Positions 1 to 9,643 of a DNA stretch of 64,000 nucleotides are shown one piece after another. The stretch comes from Enterobacter bugandensis. Its GTDB lineage: Bacteria > Pseudomonadota > Gammaproteobacteria > Enterobacterales > Enterobacteriaceae. How positions within the stretch are numbered: the first letter of the stretch is position 1; every line of letters begins with the position of its first letter. The notes under the pieces were generated by a model that saw only the letters and a program-made list of their open reading frames with translations, did no database searches and was not told where the DNA came from. The translations under genes were made by a program, and so were the position numbers. Location: positions 1,426,001 through 1,490,000 of the forward strand of contig NZ_LT992502.1 of the NCBI RefSeq assembly GCF_900324475.1, read 5' to 3'.

Positions 1-26
1 TCCAGTGCAATCACACGCGAGGTCAT
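1..26 (-). CDS. ybhA: YbhA HAD-family phosphatase, 5' tip only
   Basis: Only the start of the gene lies in the window. Reading the minus strand from the ATG at 26-24 gives Met-Thr-Ser-Arg-Val-Ile-Ala-Leu, which resembles the beginning of E. coli YbhA (MTTRVIALD), a HAD-type sugar/pyridoxal phosphatase. In E. coli ybhA is divergent from pgl, as here. Eight codons are too few to prove identity, so the call rests on this short match plus gene order. Confidence 0.7.
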
Positions 27-166
27 TTGTTCTTCCGGGTTAATGTTGAATTTTAGGTCTCAGGGGATGTTACACCGAGAGTAAATCGCTGCAAAATTCC
101 TGGCTAAAATTCAGCATTCACCGTTAAAAATAATCACTTTCACGTGCAGTGAGGAAAGGAGTATTC

Positions 167-1162
167 ATGAAACAAACCGTTTATACCGCCAGTCCTGAAA
201 GTCAGCAGATCCACGTCTGGCGCTTGAATGCAGAAGGTTCGCTCACGCTGGTTCAGGTTGTTGATGTGCCGGGCCAAGTGCAACCGATGGTCGTCAGCCC
301 GGATAAACGTTTCTTATACGTGGGTGTGCGCCCGGAGTTTCGCGTGCTGGCCTACCGCATCTCTCCTGACGACGGCGCGCTGACCTACACCGCTGAAGCG
401 CCACTGCCGGGCAGCCCAACCCACATCTCGACCGATCGTAAAGGCCGCTTCATTTTTAGCGGTTCTTACAATGCCGGTTGCGTCAGCGTGACCCGTCTTG
501 ACGATGGTATTCCGGTAGAAACTGTCGACGTGGTGGAAGGGCTGGAAGGCTGCCATTCGGCGAATATCTCCCCGGACAACCGCACGCTGTGGGTGCCTGC
601 GCTGAAGCAGGATCGAATCTGCCTGTTCACCCTGAGCGACGATGGTCACCTGGTGGCGCAGAATCCGGCTGAAATCACCACCGTTGAGGGCGCGGGTCCG
701 CGTCATATGGTCTTCCACCCGAACCAGCAATATGCTTACGTCGTTAACGAACTGAACAGCTCGGTGGACGTATGGGAGCTGAAAGATCCTAACGGTCAGA
801 TTGAGTGCGTACAGACGCTGGACATGATGCCGTCTGACTTCTCTGACACTCGCTGGGCGGCAGATATTCACATCACGCCGGATGGTCGTCATCTGTACGC
901 CTGCGACCGCACCTCCAGCCTGATTACCGTCTTCAGCGTCTCCGAAGATGGCAGCGTGCTGGCTATTGAGGGCTTCCAGCCAACGGAAACTCAGCCGCGC
1001 GGCTTTAATATCGATCACAGCGGTAAATACCTGATTGCGGCGGGGCAGAAATCCCACCACATCGCGCTGTATGAAATCAAAGGCGAGCAGGGCCTGCTGG
1101 AAGAGAAAGGACGCTATGCGGTAGGTCAGGGGCCAATGTGGGTGGTGGTTAACGCTCACTAA
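167..1162 (+). CDS. pgl: 6-phosphogluconolactonase
   Basis: Hydrolyses 6-phosphoglucono-1,5-lactone to 6-phosphogluconate in the oxidative pentose phosphate pathway, in the cytoplasm. From the ATG at 167 the product is 331 residues, the E. coli Pgl (YbhE) length, with the repeated beta-propeller motifs of this lactonase family (for example [34 protein letters not shown] and [13 protein letters not shown]). An AAGGAG ribosome binding site at 156-161 supports 167 over an in-frame ATG at 149. It is a single-gene unit closed by a hairpin terminator at 1181. Confidence 0.96.
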   Translation: MKQTVYTASPESQQIHVWRLNAEGSLTLVQVVDVPGQVQPMVVSPDKRFLYVGVRPEFRVLAYRISPDDGALTYTAEAPLPGSPTHISTDRKGRFIFSGSYNAGCVSVTRLDDGIPVETVDVVEGLEGCHSANISPDNRTLWVPALKQDRICLFTLSDDGHLVAQNPAEITTVEGAGPRHMVFHPNQQYAYVVNELNSSVDVWELKDPNGQIECVQTLDMMPSDFSDTRWAADIHITPDGRHLYACDRTSSLITVFSVSEDGSVLAIEGFQPTETQPRGFNIDHSGKYLIAAGQKSHHIALYEIKGEQGLLEEKGRYAVGQGPMWVVVNAH

Positions 1163-1180
1163 GCGGCTTAAAACAAAAAA

Positions 1181-1203
1181 CCTCGCGAATGCGAGGTTTT
1201 TTT
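1181..1203 (+). terminator. Intrinsic terminator of pgl
   Basis: A perfect 6-bp stem, CCTCGC/GCGAGG (1181-1186 with 1191-1196), has a four-base loop, is followed by a run of seven T and preceded by six A. It lies 18 bases after the pgl stop. The flanking A and T runs mean it could also stop transcription arriving on the minus strand. Confidence 0.88.
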
Positions 1204-1205
1204 AT

Positions 1206-1274
1206 GCCCGGTAGAACGGCGTTTACCGGGCCTGCGGGTTGTGTAGGCCGGGTAAGGCGAAGCCGCCACCCGGC
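1206..1274. repeat. REP pair (BIME) between pgl and ybhC
   Basis: Two imperfect palindromes of the enterobacterial REP type lie side by side: GCCCGGTA...TACCGGGC (1206-1231) and GCCGGG...CCCGGC with the inner GGCGAAGCCGCC (1247-1274). An almost identical pair follows hutH (9041-9113). Both sit 3' of convergent genes, the usual BIME position, where they can stabilise mRNA ends or bind DNA gyrase. Confidence 0.82.
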
Positions 1275-1282
1275 AAAACAGC

Positions 1283-2566
1283 TTACTGCTTCGGCTCAGC
1301 AACCACGTTGCTGCCCAGACCGCGGTTGTTGTATTCCCACATGCGGTTGAAGTTCGCGTCGTTCAGGTTGCGCTGCACGTTTCCTTTATCGTCCACCGCA
1401 CCGGTGTTGCCGGAGAACGGACGTTTGGAGACAGCCGCATCAGCCCACGGCTTCGCCACGTTAAAGCCTTCGTTGATCACGCTGTCGCGAATAACGACCT
1501 GGCCGTTGGTCGCAGAGTCCACGTCCAGGGAGCGGCCCAGCTGCGCCACGCCATCACCGGCCGCGTTAAAGCGGCTGTTCACGGCCAGGAAGCCGTAAAA
1601 CAGGTTAGACTGGGTTGCTGGAGCAAACACATAGCCTTCCTGCTGGGTACGGGAATTCACCACGCGGAAATCGGTGTTATCAAACACTACCGCGCCGCGA
1701 CCGGACACCAGATCAACGTCACCTTCAACGTAGCTGTTGGTCACCAGCGTACGGGTCAGACGGTTGTTCTGCAGCGTGTTCTGTACGCCGCTGTTGGTCA
1801 CGAAGAAGGTGTTCTGACGGCCCAGAATATTGACGTTGTTAATCTGCACCTTATCGCCGTCGCTACGCAGCGCCACGGCCTGATGGTTACCGGCATCCAC
1901 GCTGTCACCCAGGGTATTCTGAATGGTCAGGTTCTGCAGTTGCAGGCCATTATTCTGCGACCAGAATACCGCCGAGCACATCACGCCAACGGTGGCGGAA
2001 CGCTTGCTCTGGCAATTATCAAACATATACCACGCCGGTTTGCCCGGCATATATTTGCCTGCCGGGTTCACCAGGTGACGCCAGGCGGTGCTGTCGATTT
2101 CGGAATCAATCGCCAGGCCAATTTTTACGTCGATGGCTTTTTCACCCAGACCGTAAATCGTAATGCTGCCAGGAGCCGCCGGAACATACACGGTACCTTC
2201 GTATTCACCCGGCAGGATCGCGATGTACTGGCGAGACGCGCTGTGTTTAGTGATTGCCGCGTCAACCGCTGCCTGGATAGAGGTATGCGTTACGCCCTGC
2301 GCGCCAGCCGGGCCAACAACGAAGTCAGGCTGTTTAGGCAGGTTAATAGAAGACGGTGTCCACGGCGCGGCGTTAGGATCCATCGCCGAGAAGTAATGGG
2401 TGCGGTCGAAATTCTTCGCTTCATCCGCGGACAAAATCGGGCGGGAGGCGGTACCGGGCGCTACCTGCTCAGAAGGACGCTGATCCGGTGGTGTAGAACT
2501 GCATGCGGATAATGTCACGCCAAAGGCGAGCGCTAACGCCAGACGGGAAATCCTGGAAATGTTCAA
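1283..2566 (-). CDS. ybhC: YbhC outer-membrane lipoprotein, pectinesterase-like acyl-CoA thioesterase
   Basis: 427 residues, equal to E. coli YbhC. The N-terminus is a lipoprotein signal (MNISRISRLALALAFGVTLSAC) with lipobox LSAC, so Cys22 should be lipidated. The rest is a right-handed beta-helix of the carbohydrate esterase family 8 (pectin methylesterase) fold, visible as repeated N/Q-rich strands such as LQLQNLTIQNTLGD and VQINNVNILGRQN. E. coli YbhC is reported as an acyl-CoA thioesterase rather than an active pectinesterase, so the family name should not be read as pectin degradation. Convergent with pgl; in E. coli it also flanks the lambda att site. Confidence 0.93.
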   Translation of the reverse strand: MNISRISRLALALAFGVTLSACSSTPPDQRPSEQVAPGTASRPILSADEAKNFDRTHYFSAMDPNAAPWTPSSINLPKQPDFVVGPAGAQGVTHTSIQAAVDAAITKHSASRQYIAILPGEYEGTVYVPAAPGSITIYGLGEKAIDVKIGLAIDSEIDSTAWRHLVNPAGKYMPGKPAWYMFDNCQSKRSATVGVMCSAVFWSQNNGLQLQNLTIQNTLGDSVDAGNHQAVALRSDGDKVQINNVNILGRQNTFFVTNSGVQNTLQNNRLTRTLVTNSYVEGDVDLVSGRGAVVFDNTDFRVVNSRTQQEGYVFAPATQSNLFYGFLAVNSRFNAAGDGVAQLGRSLDVDSATNGQVVIRDSVINEGFNVAKPWADAAVSKRPFSGNTGAVDDKGNVQRNLNDANFNRMWEYNNRGLGSNVVAEPKQ

Positions 2567-2615
2567 GGTGAAGCTCCTGGGTATGCAAGTCTTTACGGGA
2601 TAGACGAAATAGCCT

Positions 2616-2630
2616 GCTTTTTTATACTAA
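2616..2630 (+). other. attB: Lambda-type attB core, unoccupied
   Basis: The 15 bases GCTTTTTTATACTAA are exactly the common core of the phage lambda attachment site, and the flanks continue like E. coli attB (CCT before; TTGAGCGAAACGGGAAG after). The left integrase core site is CTGCTTTTT, as in E. coli attB. The base just after the core is G where E. coli attB has C, so the right core site reads CAACTTAGT on the minus strand, the form seen in attP. No prophage is present. The position next to ybhC and on the bio side matches E. coli gal-att-bio order. Confidence 0.9.
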
Positions 2631-2730
2631 GTTGAGCGAAACGGGAAGATAAAAAGGGTAAAAGTTGCATTTTTTGCCCGGAGGTGACGGGAAAGTCATC
2701 ACAAATAAATAACATTTTCCCTTAAGGCGG

Positions 2731-2769
2731 TTGACAGCAGACGATGGATGCAAATAAATGTCTATACAA
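2731..2769 (+). promoter_or_regulatory. hutIGC promoter with HutC operator
   Basis: A TTGACA -35 box (2731-2736), 17-base spacer and ATAAAT -10 (2754-2759) predict a transcript starting near 2766. The 11-mer TGTCTATACAA (2759-2769) overlapping the -10 is identical to the core of the operator before hutU (5775-5785), so HutC should block this promoter. Because transcription would start near 2766, the in-frame ATG at 2758 cannot be the hutI start. Confidence 0.75.
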
Positions 2770-2790
2770 CCCATGACAAGTGGAATGCCC

Positions 2791-4011
2791 ATGCAGCTTC
2801 AACCTGACGATGTTATATGGCGAAATGCGCGCCTGGCAACAATGGTTCCCGATACATCCGCGCCTTATGGCCTGAAAGAGCAGCACGCGCTGGTCGTGCG
2901 CGGCCAAACTATCCTTGGCGTGCTTCCTGAATCTGACCTTCCTTCCGGACACCGTCACGTCATCGATCTTGAGGGACGTCTGGTCACGCCTGGCCTGATT
3001 GACTGCCATACCCATCTGGTATTTGGCGGCGACCGCGCGGCGGAGTGGGAACAGCGTCTGAACGGCGTCTCTTACCAGACCATCAGCGCTCAGGGGGGCG
3101 GGATTAACGCCACCGTGACGGCAACGCGCAGCAGTTCCCTGGAAACCCTGCTGAAACTTGCGCAGCAGCGGCTCCAGCGTCTGATGAATGAAGGTGTAAC
3201 GACCGTTGAAATCAAATCGGGATACGGACTCAACGCCGAGGCCGAAGAGAAGATGCTGCAGGTTGCCCGCCAGCTGAGCCTCGATAATCCGATCGATATC
3301 AGCCCAACGCTGCTGGCGGCCCATGCGGTTCCGCCGGAATACCGACAGGATCCGGATGCGTACCTCGCGCTGGTTTGCGAGCAGATCCTGCCCACGCTGT
3401 GGCAAAAAGAGTTATATGAAGCAGTAGACGTGTTTTGTGAAAACGTCGGCTTTACCCCGTCGCAAACCGAGCGCCTCTTCCAGGCCGCCGCCGCGCTCGG
3501 TATCCCGGTGAAAGGGCATGTTGAACAGCTGTCGAATCAGGGCGGAGCGGCGCTGGTCAGCCAATATAACGGACTGTCGGCCGATCATATCGAATATCTC
3601 GACGACGCGGGCGTTCAGGCGATGGCGCAAAGCGGTACGGTTGCGGTACTGCTCCCCGGCGCGTTCTATTTTCTGCAGGAACGCCAGCGTCCGCCGGTTG
3701 ATCAGCTCAGAAAACGTGGTGTGCCGATGGCCGTCGCCACCGACTATAACCCCGGCACCAGCCCGTTTGCCAGCCTGCACCTGGCGATGAATATGGCCTG
3801 CGTCCAGTTTGGCCTGACGCCTGAAGAGGCCTGGGCTGGCGTCACGCGCCATGCGGCGCAGGCGCTGGGCCGCGGCGCAACGCACGGGCAGCTGCAGTCG
3901 GGGTTTGTCGCTGATTTTATCGTCTGGGATGCTCACCATCCTGTAGAGATGGTCTACGAGCCGGGACGCAATCCGCTGTATCAACGTATTTTCCGTGGGG
4001 AGGCAGTATGA
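2791..4011 (+). CDS. hutI: Imidazolonepropionase
   Basis: Third step of histidine degradation: hydrolyses 4-imidazolone-5-propionate to N-formimino-L-glutamate. 406 residues from the ATG at 2791. That start has AGTGGA six bases upstream, aligns with Salmonella HutI (MRQLLPGDTVWRN against [12 protein letters not shown]) and lies downstream of the predicted transcription start. Amidohydrolase metal ligands are visible: [10 protein letters not shown] (His73, His75), KGHVEQL, the ADHIEYLD segment and [10 protein letters not shown] near the C-terminus. First gene of hutIGC; its stop overlaps the hutG start in ATGA. Confidence 0.95.
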   Translation: MQLQPDDVIWRNARLATMVPDTSAPYGLKEQHALVVRGQTILGVLPESDLPSGHRHVIDLEGRLVTPGLIDCHTHLVFGGDRAAEWEQRLNGVSYQTISAQGGGINATVTATRSSSLETLLKLAQQRLQRLMNEGVTTVEIKSGYGLNAEAEEKMLQVARQLSLDNPIDISPTLLAAHAVPPEYRQDPDAYLALVCEQILPTLWQKELYEAVDVFCENVGFTPSQTERLFQAAAALGIPVKGHVEQLSNQGGAALVSQYNGLSADHIEYLDDAGVQAMAQSGTVAVLLPGAFYFLQERQRPPVDQLRKRGVPMAVATDYNPGTSPFASLHLAMNMACVQFGLTPEEAWAGVTRHAAQALGRGATHGQLQSGFVADFIVWDAHHPVEMVYEPGRNPLYQRIFRGEAV

Positions 4012-4946
4012 AGTTATGGCGGCCCGTCGCCGAAACGGTCTGGCAGGGGCGAGACGACAGCGCCGAAGCCAGCAATGCAACGCGCATTTTCCAGACGATA
4101 CAACAGCAGGCGCAGTTCACGCCGCTTTCATCCGGCATCGCGCTGATAGGATTTGAATGCGATGCAGGGGTTAAACGCAATCAGGGCAGGCCCGGCGCCG
4201 CGCAGGCCCCTGACATTCTGCGCAAAGCGCTGGCGAATATGGCAAGCCATCAGGGACACGAACGGCTGGCGGATATGGGCTCGGTGTACGTTGAAAGCGA
4301 TGAGCTTGAACCCGCGCAGCGGGCGTTAAGCGATGCCGTGACGGCCTGCCAGCAGTCCGGGATGCGCACCCTGGTGTTTGGCGGCGGGCATGAAACCGCC
4401 TGGGCGCATGGACGGGGTGTTCTGGATGCGTTCCCCGGCGAGCGCGTGGCAGTGATAAACCTGGATGCGCATCTCGACCTGCGCAAGGCCGACCGGGCGA
4501 CGTCCGGTACGCCGTTTCGTCAGCTGGCTCAATACTGCGATGAATGCGGGCGCGAGTTTCGCTACGCCTGCTTCGGCGTCAGCCGCGCGGCGAACACCCA
4601 GGCACTGTGGGATGAGGCCGAACGCCTGAACGTCACGCTGGTGGAGGATCTTCATTTCAGACGCGAGGCATTATCGGCCTTGGAAAAGGTGCTGGCGCAG
4701 GCCGATCGTATCTATCTGACAATCGATCTGGATGTCCTGCCCGCGGGCGAAATGCCTGCCGTTTCCGCCCCTGCGGCGTTAGGCGTCCCGGCAATGGATC
4801 TAATGCCGGTTATTGAACAAATCTGCCGCAGCGGTAAGCTGCAGGCCGCCGATCTGGTAGAGTTTAACCCGCAGTACGATCGGGACGGACAGGGCGCAAA
4901 GCTCGCTGCCCGTCTGGCCTGGCAAATTGCTCACTGGTGGGCATAA
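4008..4946 (+). CDS. hutG: Formimidoylglutamase (arginase/ureohydrolase family)
   Basis: Hydrolyses N-formimidoyl-glutamate to glutamate plus formamide, finishing histidine catabolism. 312 residues. Binuclear manganese ligands of the ureohydrolase family are seen in GGGHE (His128), NLDAHLDLR (Asp153, His155, Asp157) and IDLDVLP near residue 240. Translationally coupled to hutI by a 4-base overlap. This is the Salmonella/Klebsiella type of HutG (formamide-releasing), not the N-formylglutamate deformylase of pseudomonads that shares the name. Confidence 0.95.
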   Translation: MKLWRPVAETVWQGRDDSAEASNATRIFQTIQQQAQFTPLSSGIALIGFECDAGVKRNQGRPGAAQAPDILRKALANMASHQGHERLADMGSVYVESDELEPAQRALSDAVTACQQSGMRTLVFGGGHETAWAHGRGVLDAFPGERVAVINLDAHLDLRKADRATSGTPFRQLAQYCDECGREFRYACFGVSRAANTQALWDEAERLNVTLVEDLHFRREALSALEKVLAQADRIYLTIDLDVLPAGEMPAVSAPAALGVPAMDLMPVIEQICRSGKLQAADLVEFNPQYDRDGQGAKLAARLAWQIAHWWA

Positions 4947-4965
4947 CACTATTAAAGGAGTCACG

Positions 4966-5700
4966 ATGTTTTCACGCTCACCCCTGCCGCAACCGAGCCC
5001 GCCCGCGCCTTTCTATGAAAAGGTGAAGCAGGCGATCAGCGAAAAAATCGCCACCGGCGTCTGGCGCCCGCACGATCGCATTCCGTCGGAGGCCGAGCTG
5101 GTGGCGCAGTTCGGTTTTAGCCGGATGACCGTCAACCGGGCGCTGCGCGAGCTCACCGACGAAGGACTTCTGGTGCGCCTGCAGGGCGTGGGGACGTTTG
5201 TGGCGGAACCGAAAGGGCAATCTGCCCTGTTTGAAATCCGCAGCATTGCCGATGAGATAACCTCGCGTAATCATCAGCACCGCTGCGAAGTGCTGGTGCT
5301 GGAAGAGACCCAGGCCAGCGCCGAGCAGGCCGTTGAGCTAAATGTCAAAGAGGGTAGCCGCATCTTCCACTCTGTGATGGTGCATTTTGAAAACGACATT
5401 CCGGTGCAGATTGAAGATCGCTGCGTCAACGCAGAGCGGATACCGGAATACCTGAACCAGGATTACACCCACACCACGCCGCACGCGTATCTCTCGCTCG
5501 TTGCACCGCTCACGGAAGGGGAGCACATTGTGGAGGCCGTACGCGCGACGCCGCAGGAGTGCGAGCTGTTGCGCATTAAAGAACACGATCCGTGCCTGCT
5601 GATCCGCCGTCGTACCTGGTCATCATCGCATATCGTGTCGCATGCCCGACTGCTTTTCCCGGGGAACCGTTACCGGCTTCAGGGCCACTTTATGTCATAA
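4966..5700 (+). CDS. hutC: Histidine utilisation repressor, GntR family
   Basis: DNA-binding repressor of both hut operons; urocanate is the known inducer in enterics. 244 residues from ATG 4966, preceded by AAAGGAG at 4954-4960. This is preferred to an in-frame ATG at 4927, which would run back into hutG. The N-terminal GntR winged helix is visible around residues 10-75 (PSEAELVAQFGFSRMTVNRALRELTDEGLLVRLQGVGTFV in segments), followed by a UTRA effector domain to the C-terminus. Its operators are at 2759-2769 and 5773-5786, so it represses its own operon. Confidence 0.95.
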   Translation: MFSRSPLPQPSPPAPFYEKVKQAISEKIATGVWRPHDRIPSEAELVAQFGFSRMTVNRALRELTDEGLLVRLQGVGTFVAEPKGQSALFEIRSIADEITSRNHQHRCEVLVLEETQASAEQAVELNVKEGSRIFHSVMVHFENDIPVQIEDRCVNAERIPEYLNQDYTHTTPHAYLSLVAPLTEGEHIVEAVRATPQECELLRIKEHDPCLLIRRRTWSSSHIVSHARLLFPGNRYRLQGHFMS

Positions 5701-5772
5701 GTTTTATAAGCGTGATCGCTAACGCAATATAACAAAATTGTATCTTTTTTGTTAAATCCGACCTTGTGTGTG

Positions 5773-5786
5773 CTTGTCTATACAAG
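5773..5786. promoter_or_regulatory. HutC operator before hutUH
   Basis: CTTGTCTATACAAG is a 14-base near-palindrome (arms CTTGT/ACAAG) in the 127-base gap between hutC and hutU. It matches the known enteric HutC site pattern around TGTATATACA and shares 11 bases with the site at hutI. Confidence 0.8.
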
Positions 5787-5827
5787 TATATCTAAATGCA
5801 TCATCTGTCCCTTATGAGGAGCACACA

Positions 5828-7516
5828 ATGTCGTCAGGTAAATACCGCCAGCAGGACGTCCGCGCCGCGCGCGGCACCACGCTTACTGCCAAAAGCTGGC
5901 TCACCGAAGCCCCGCTGCGCATGTTGATGAACAACCTTGATCCTGAGGTGGCGGAAAACCCCCACGAACTGGTGGTCTACGGCGGCATAGGCCGTGCCGC
6001 ACGCAACTGGGAATGCTATGACGCAATTGTAAAATCCCTGACCGAACTCGAACACGACGAAACCCTGCTGGTGCAGTCCGGCAAGCCGGTTGGCGTATTT
6101 AAAACCCATAAGAACGCGCCGCGCGTGCTGATCGCCAACTCTAACCTCGTGCCGCACTGGGCCACCTGGGAACACTTCAACGAGCTGGACGCGAAAGGGC
6201 TGGCGATGTATGGCCAGATGACCGCCGGGAGCTGGATCTACATCGGCAGCCAGGGGATTGTGCAGGGCACCTACGAAACCTTCGTGGAAGCGGGGCGTCA
6301 GCACTATAACGGCTCGCTGAAAGGCCGCTGGGTGCTTACCGCCGGTCTGGGCGGGATGGGCGGCGCGCAGCCGCTGGCCGCCACGCTGGCCGGCGCGTGC
6401 TCGCTGAACATTGAATGCCAGCAGAGCCGCATTGATTTCCGTCTGCGTACCCGTTACGTCGATGAACAGGCCGAAAATCTCGATGACGCGCTGGCGCGCA
6501 TCAAAAAATACACGTCCGAAGGCAAAGCGGTGTCGATTGCCCTGTGCGGCAACGCGGCGGATATTCTGCCGGAGCTGGTTGCCCGCGGCGTGCGTCCGGA
6601 TCTCGTTACCGACCAGACCAGCGCCCATGACCCGCTGCACGGTTACCTGCCAAAAGGCTGGACGTGGGAAGACTACCAGCAAAAAGCGGAAACCGACCCT
6701 GAAGGCACGGTACTGGCGGCTAAGCGTTCGATGGCGGAACACGTCTCCGCGATGCTGGCTTTCAGCCAGTTTGGTATTCCAACCTTTGACTACGGCAACA
6801 ACATCCGCCAGATGGCGAAAGAGATGGGCGTGAATAACGCCTTCGACTTCCCCGGCTTCGTGCCTGCCTATATCCGTCCGCTGTTCTGCCGCGGCATCGG
6901 CCCGTTCCGCTGGGTGGCCTTGTCCGGCGATCCGCAGGATATCTACAAAACTGACGCTAAAGTGAAGGAGATCGTCGCAGACGACGAACACCTGCACCAC
7001 TGGCTGGATATGGCTCGCGAACGCATCAGCTTCCAGGGCTTGCCGGCGCGCATCTGCTGGGTAGGGCTGGAGTGGCGGCAAAAGCTGGGTCTGGCCTTCA
7101 ACGAAATGGTGCGCAGCGGTGAAGTCTCCGCGCCTATCGTCATTGGCCGCGACCATCTGGACTCCGGCTCCGTCGCCAGCCCGAACCGTGAAACCGAAGC
7201 CATGCGCGACGGATCTGACGCGGTCTCCGACTGGCCATTGCTTAATGCCTTGCTGAATACCGCCAGCGGCGCCACCTGGGTCTCGCTGCACCACGGCGGC
7301 GGCGTCGGGATGGGCTTCTCCCAGCACTCAGGGATGGTCATCGTCTGTGACGGAACCGATGAAGCGGCCGCGCGCATCGCCCGCGTGCTGCACAACGACC
7401 CGGCAACCGGCGTGATGCGTCACGCGGATGCGGGTTACGAGATTGCCATTGACTGTGCCAAAGAGCAGGGACTGAACCTGCCGATGATCTCTGCCACACA
7501 AGGAAAGCATGCATGA
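5828..7516 (+). CDS. hutU: Urocanate hydratase
   Basis: Second step of histidine catabolism: hydrates urocanate to 4-imidazolone-5-propionate with tightly bound NAD+. 562 residues, normal for the family. The glycine-rich stretch [13 protein letters not shown] near residue 180 is the NAD-binding region, and [13 protein letters not shown] near the C-terminus is a family hallmark. ATG 5828 is chosen because AGGAG (5817-5821) precedes it; a longer in-frame ATG at 5768 would overlap the operator. The last bases overlap hutH in ATGA, so the two are co-translated. Confidence 0.95.
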   Translation: MSSGKYRQQDVRAARGTTLTAKSWLTEAPLRMLMNNLDPEVAENPHELVVYGGIGRAARNWECYDAIVKSLTELEHDETLLVQSGKPVGVFKTHKNAPRVLIANSNLVPHWATWEHFNELDAKGLAMYGQMTAGSWIYIGSQGIVQGTYETFVEAGRQHYNGSLKGRWVLTAGLGGMGGAQPLAATLAGACSLNIECQQSRIDFRLRTRYVDEQAENLDDALARIKKYTSEGKAVSIALCGNAADILPELVARGVRPDLVTDQTSAHDPLHGYLPKGWTWEDYQQKAETDPEGTVLAAKRSMAEHVSAMLAFSQFGIPTFDYGNNIRQMAKEMGVNNAFDFPGFVPAYIRPLFCRGIGPFRWVALSGDPQDIYKTDAKVKEIVADDEHLHHWLDMARERISFQGLPARICWVGLEWRQKLGLAFNEMVRSGEVSAPIVIGRDHLDSGSVASPNRETEAMRDGSDAVSDWPLLNALLNTASGATWVSLHHGGGVGMGFSQHSGMVIVCDGTDEAAARIARVLHNDPATGVMRHADAGYEIAIDCAKEQGLNLPMISATQGKHA

Positions 7517-9034
7517 ACGCGTTAACTCTCACTCCCGGCTCGCTGACGCTCAAACAGCTGCGTAACGTCTGGCGCCAGCCGGTCACCCTTTCACTTGATG
7601 AAAGCGCCCACGCCGCGATAAACGACAGCGTCGCCTGCGTAGAAGCGATTGTTGCCGAAGGGCGCACCGCCTACGGGATTAACACCGGCTTTGGCCTGCT
7701 GGCGCAGACCCGCATCGCCACGCACGATCTGGAAAACTTACAGCGTTCGCTGGTGCTGTCGCACGCGGCAGGCGTCGGCCAGCCGCTGGATGATGAGATT
7801 GTCCGTCTGATGATGGTGCTCAAAATCAACAGCCTGGCGCGCGGTTTCTCGGGCATTCGCCTGAGCGTGATCCAGGCGCTGATGGCCCTGGTGAATGCAG
7901 AAGTCTATCCGTGGATCCCGGCAAAAGGCTCCGTCGGCGCCTCCGGCGATCTCGCCCCGCTGGCGCACATGTCGCTGCTGCTGCTGGGCGAAGGCAAAGC
8001 GCGCTGGCAGGGTGAGTGGCTCCCTGCGAAAGAAGCGCTGGCAAAAGCCGGCTTAACGCCAATCACCCTCGCGGCAAAAGAGGGGCTGGCGCTGCTCAAC
8101 GGCACGCAGGCGTCGACGGCCTTTGCGCTGCGCGGCCTGTTTGAAGCGGAAGATCTCTTTGCCTCGGCGGTGGTGTGCGGTGCGCTGACCACCGAGGCGG
8201 TGCTCGGCTCGCGTCGTCCGTTTGATGCGCGTATTCACGCGGTGCGCGGCCAGCGCGGGCAGATTGATGCCGCCGCCATGTACCGCCACGTGCTCACCGA
8301 CACGAGTGAGATTGCGGATTCACACCATAACTGCGAGAAGGTGCAGGATCCGTATTCTCTGCGCTGTCAGCCGCAGGTGATGGGCGCGTGCCTGACGCAG
8401 CTGCGCCAGGCAGCAGAGGTGCTGCTGGTGGAGGCCAACGCGGTCTCCGACAACCCGCTGGTATTCGCCGAGGAAAACGAGGTGGTCTCCGGGGGCAATT
8501 TCCACGCCGAGCCGGTGGCGATGGCGGCGGATAATATCGCGCTGGCGATTGCCGAAGTCGGGGCGTTATCCGAGCGCCGCATCGCGCTGATGATGGATAA
8601 ACACATGTCCCAGCTGCCACCGTTCCTGGTGCGTAACGGCGGGGTTAACTCAGGCTTTATGATCGCTCAGGTGACGGCCGCAGCGCTGGCAAGCGAGAAC
8701 AAAGCCCTGTCGCACCCGCACAGCGTGGACAGCCTGCCAACTTCGGCGAACCAGGAAAGATCACGTTTCGATGGCACCCGCTGCCGGGCGTCGTCTCTGG
8801 GAAATGGCCTCCAACACCCGCGGCGTGCTGGCGGTGGAGTGGCTGGCGGCGTGTCAGGGTATCGATCTGCGCGAAGGGCTTAAATCCAGCCCGCTGCTGG
8901 AGCAGGCGCGCCATGTGCTGCGCGAGCACGTCACGCATTACGATGATGACCGCTTCTTTGCGCCGGATATTGATAAGGCGATGCAGCTTCTGGAAGAGGG
9001 ACGCCTTGTAGGACTGCTACCTTCGGTGCTGTGA
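7513..9034 (+). pseudogene. hutH: Histidine ammonia-lyase, frameshifted
   Basis: First step of histidine catabolism: L-histidine to urocanate and ammonia. Frame one from 7513 reads as normal HutH for 415 codons, with Tyr54 in YGINTGFG and the Ala-Ser-Gly triad (143-145, in ASGDLAPL) that forms the MIO cofactor. At SANQE the family continues EDHVSM, but an extra A in the run at 8756-8758 shifts the frame; frame one then runs 41 unrelated residues to a stop at 8883. The correct sequence resumes in the +1 frame from 8759 ([17 protein letters not shown]...) to 9034. Removing one A restores 506 residues, the usual length. As written the enzyme lacks its last 91 residues. It may be a true mutation or an assembly error. 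Confidence 0.9.
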
Positions 9035-9040
9035 TGTTTT

Positions 9041-9113
9041 GCCCGGTGGCGCTGCGCTTACCGGGCCAACAAATGCGAAATCCAGGCCGGGTAAGGCGTA
9101 GCCGCCACCCGGC
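9041..9113. repeat. REP pair (BIME) between hutH and ybhB
   Basis: GCCCGGTGGCGCTGCGCTTACCGGGC (9041-9066, given as arms GCCCGGT/ACCGGGC) is followed by the 28-base REP with arms GCCGGGT/ACCCGGC (9086-9113). The second element differs by one base from that at 1247-1274. It is followed by TTTTTT, so it can also serve as the hutUH terminator. It lies between the convergent hutH and ybhB. Confidence 0.85.
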
Positions 9114-9118
9114 TTTTT

Positions 9119-9595
9119 TCAGGAATACATCGCCGTAATCGACGCGCTCCCCAGGGAATGGAAATGCACGTTAAACCCGACCATCGCGCCGCTCGCGCCT
9201 TCATCGACCTCAATCTTCTCCACATCCAGCGCGTGCACCGTGAAGATATAGCGGTGGGTTTCCCCTTTTGGCGGCGCCGCGCCGCCGTAGCCCTCTTTAC
9301 CAAAGTCAGTGCGCGTCTGAATGGCACCTTCAGGCAGGGCAACCAGGTCTGAACCGGAACCCTGCGGCAGCACGCGCGTGTCGGCGGGCAGGTTCGCCAC
9401 AACCCAGTGCCACCAGCCCGAGCCGGTCGGCGCGTCCGGGTCGTAGCAGGTCACGACAAAGCTTTTGGTTCCTGCAGGAACGTCGTCCCACGCCAGGTGT
9501 GGGGAGATATTATCCCCCTGATAGCCCATGCCGTTGAAAACGTGGCGTTCGGGGAGTTTTTCACCGTCGCGCAGATCTTTACTGATGATTTTCAT
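9119..9595 (-). CDS. ybhB: YbhB, PEBP/Raf-kinase-inhibitor-like protein
   Basis: 158 residues, the E. coli YbhB length, of the phosphatidylethanolamine-binding protein family. The anion-binding-site signature is visible as VVTCYDPDAPTGSGWWHWVVANLP (quoted in part: YDPDAPTGSGWWHWV), with the second conserved block GKEGYGGAAPPKGETHRY. Cytoplasmic; the physiological ligand in bacteria is not established. It lies 48 bases after the bioA stop on the same strand, so it is probably co-transcribed with bioA as in E. coli. Confidence 0.94.
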   Translation of the reverse strand: MKIISKDLRDGEKLPERHVFNGMGYQGDNISPHLAWDDVPAGTKSFVVTCYDPDAPTGSGWWHWVVANLPADTRVLPQGSGSDLVALPEGAIQTRTDFGKEGYGGAAPPKGETHRYIFTVHALDVEKIEVDEGASGAMVGFNVHFHSLGSASITAMYS

Positions 9596-9643
9596 ACGGT
9601 TTACCCTCGTTATTCACTCGTTCAGGAAGTGTAACGCATGGGA

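Noticed and set aside
5700..5745. Possible CRP site before hutUH (GCGTGATCGCTAACGC)
   Set aside because: Only one half resembles TGTGA-N6-TCACA. Catabolite control of hutUH is known in Klebsiella, but this match is too weak to annotate.
5834..7327. Long minus-strand open frame (497 codons) opposite hutU
   Set aside because: It mirrors the codon bias of hutU (GC-rich third positions), has no ribosome binding site or family motifs, and hutU itself is certain.
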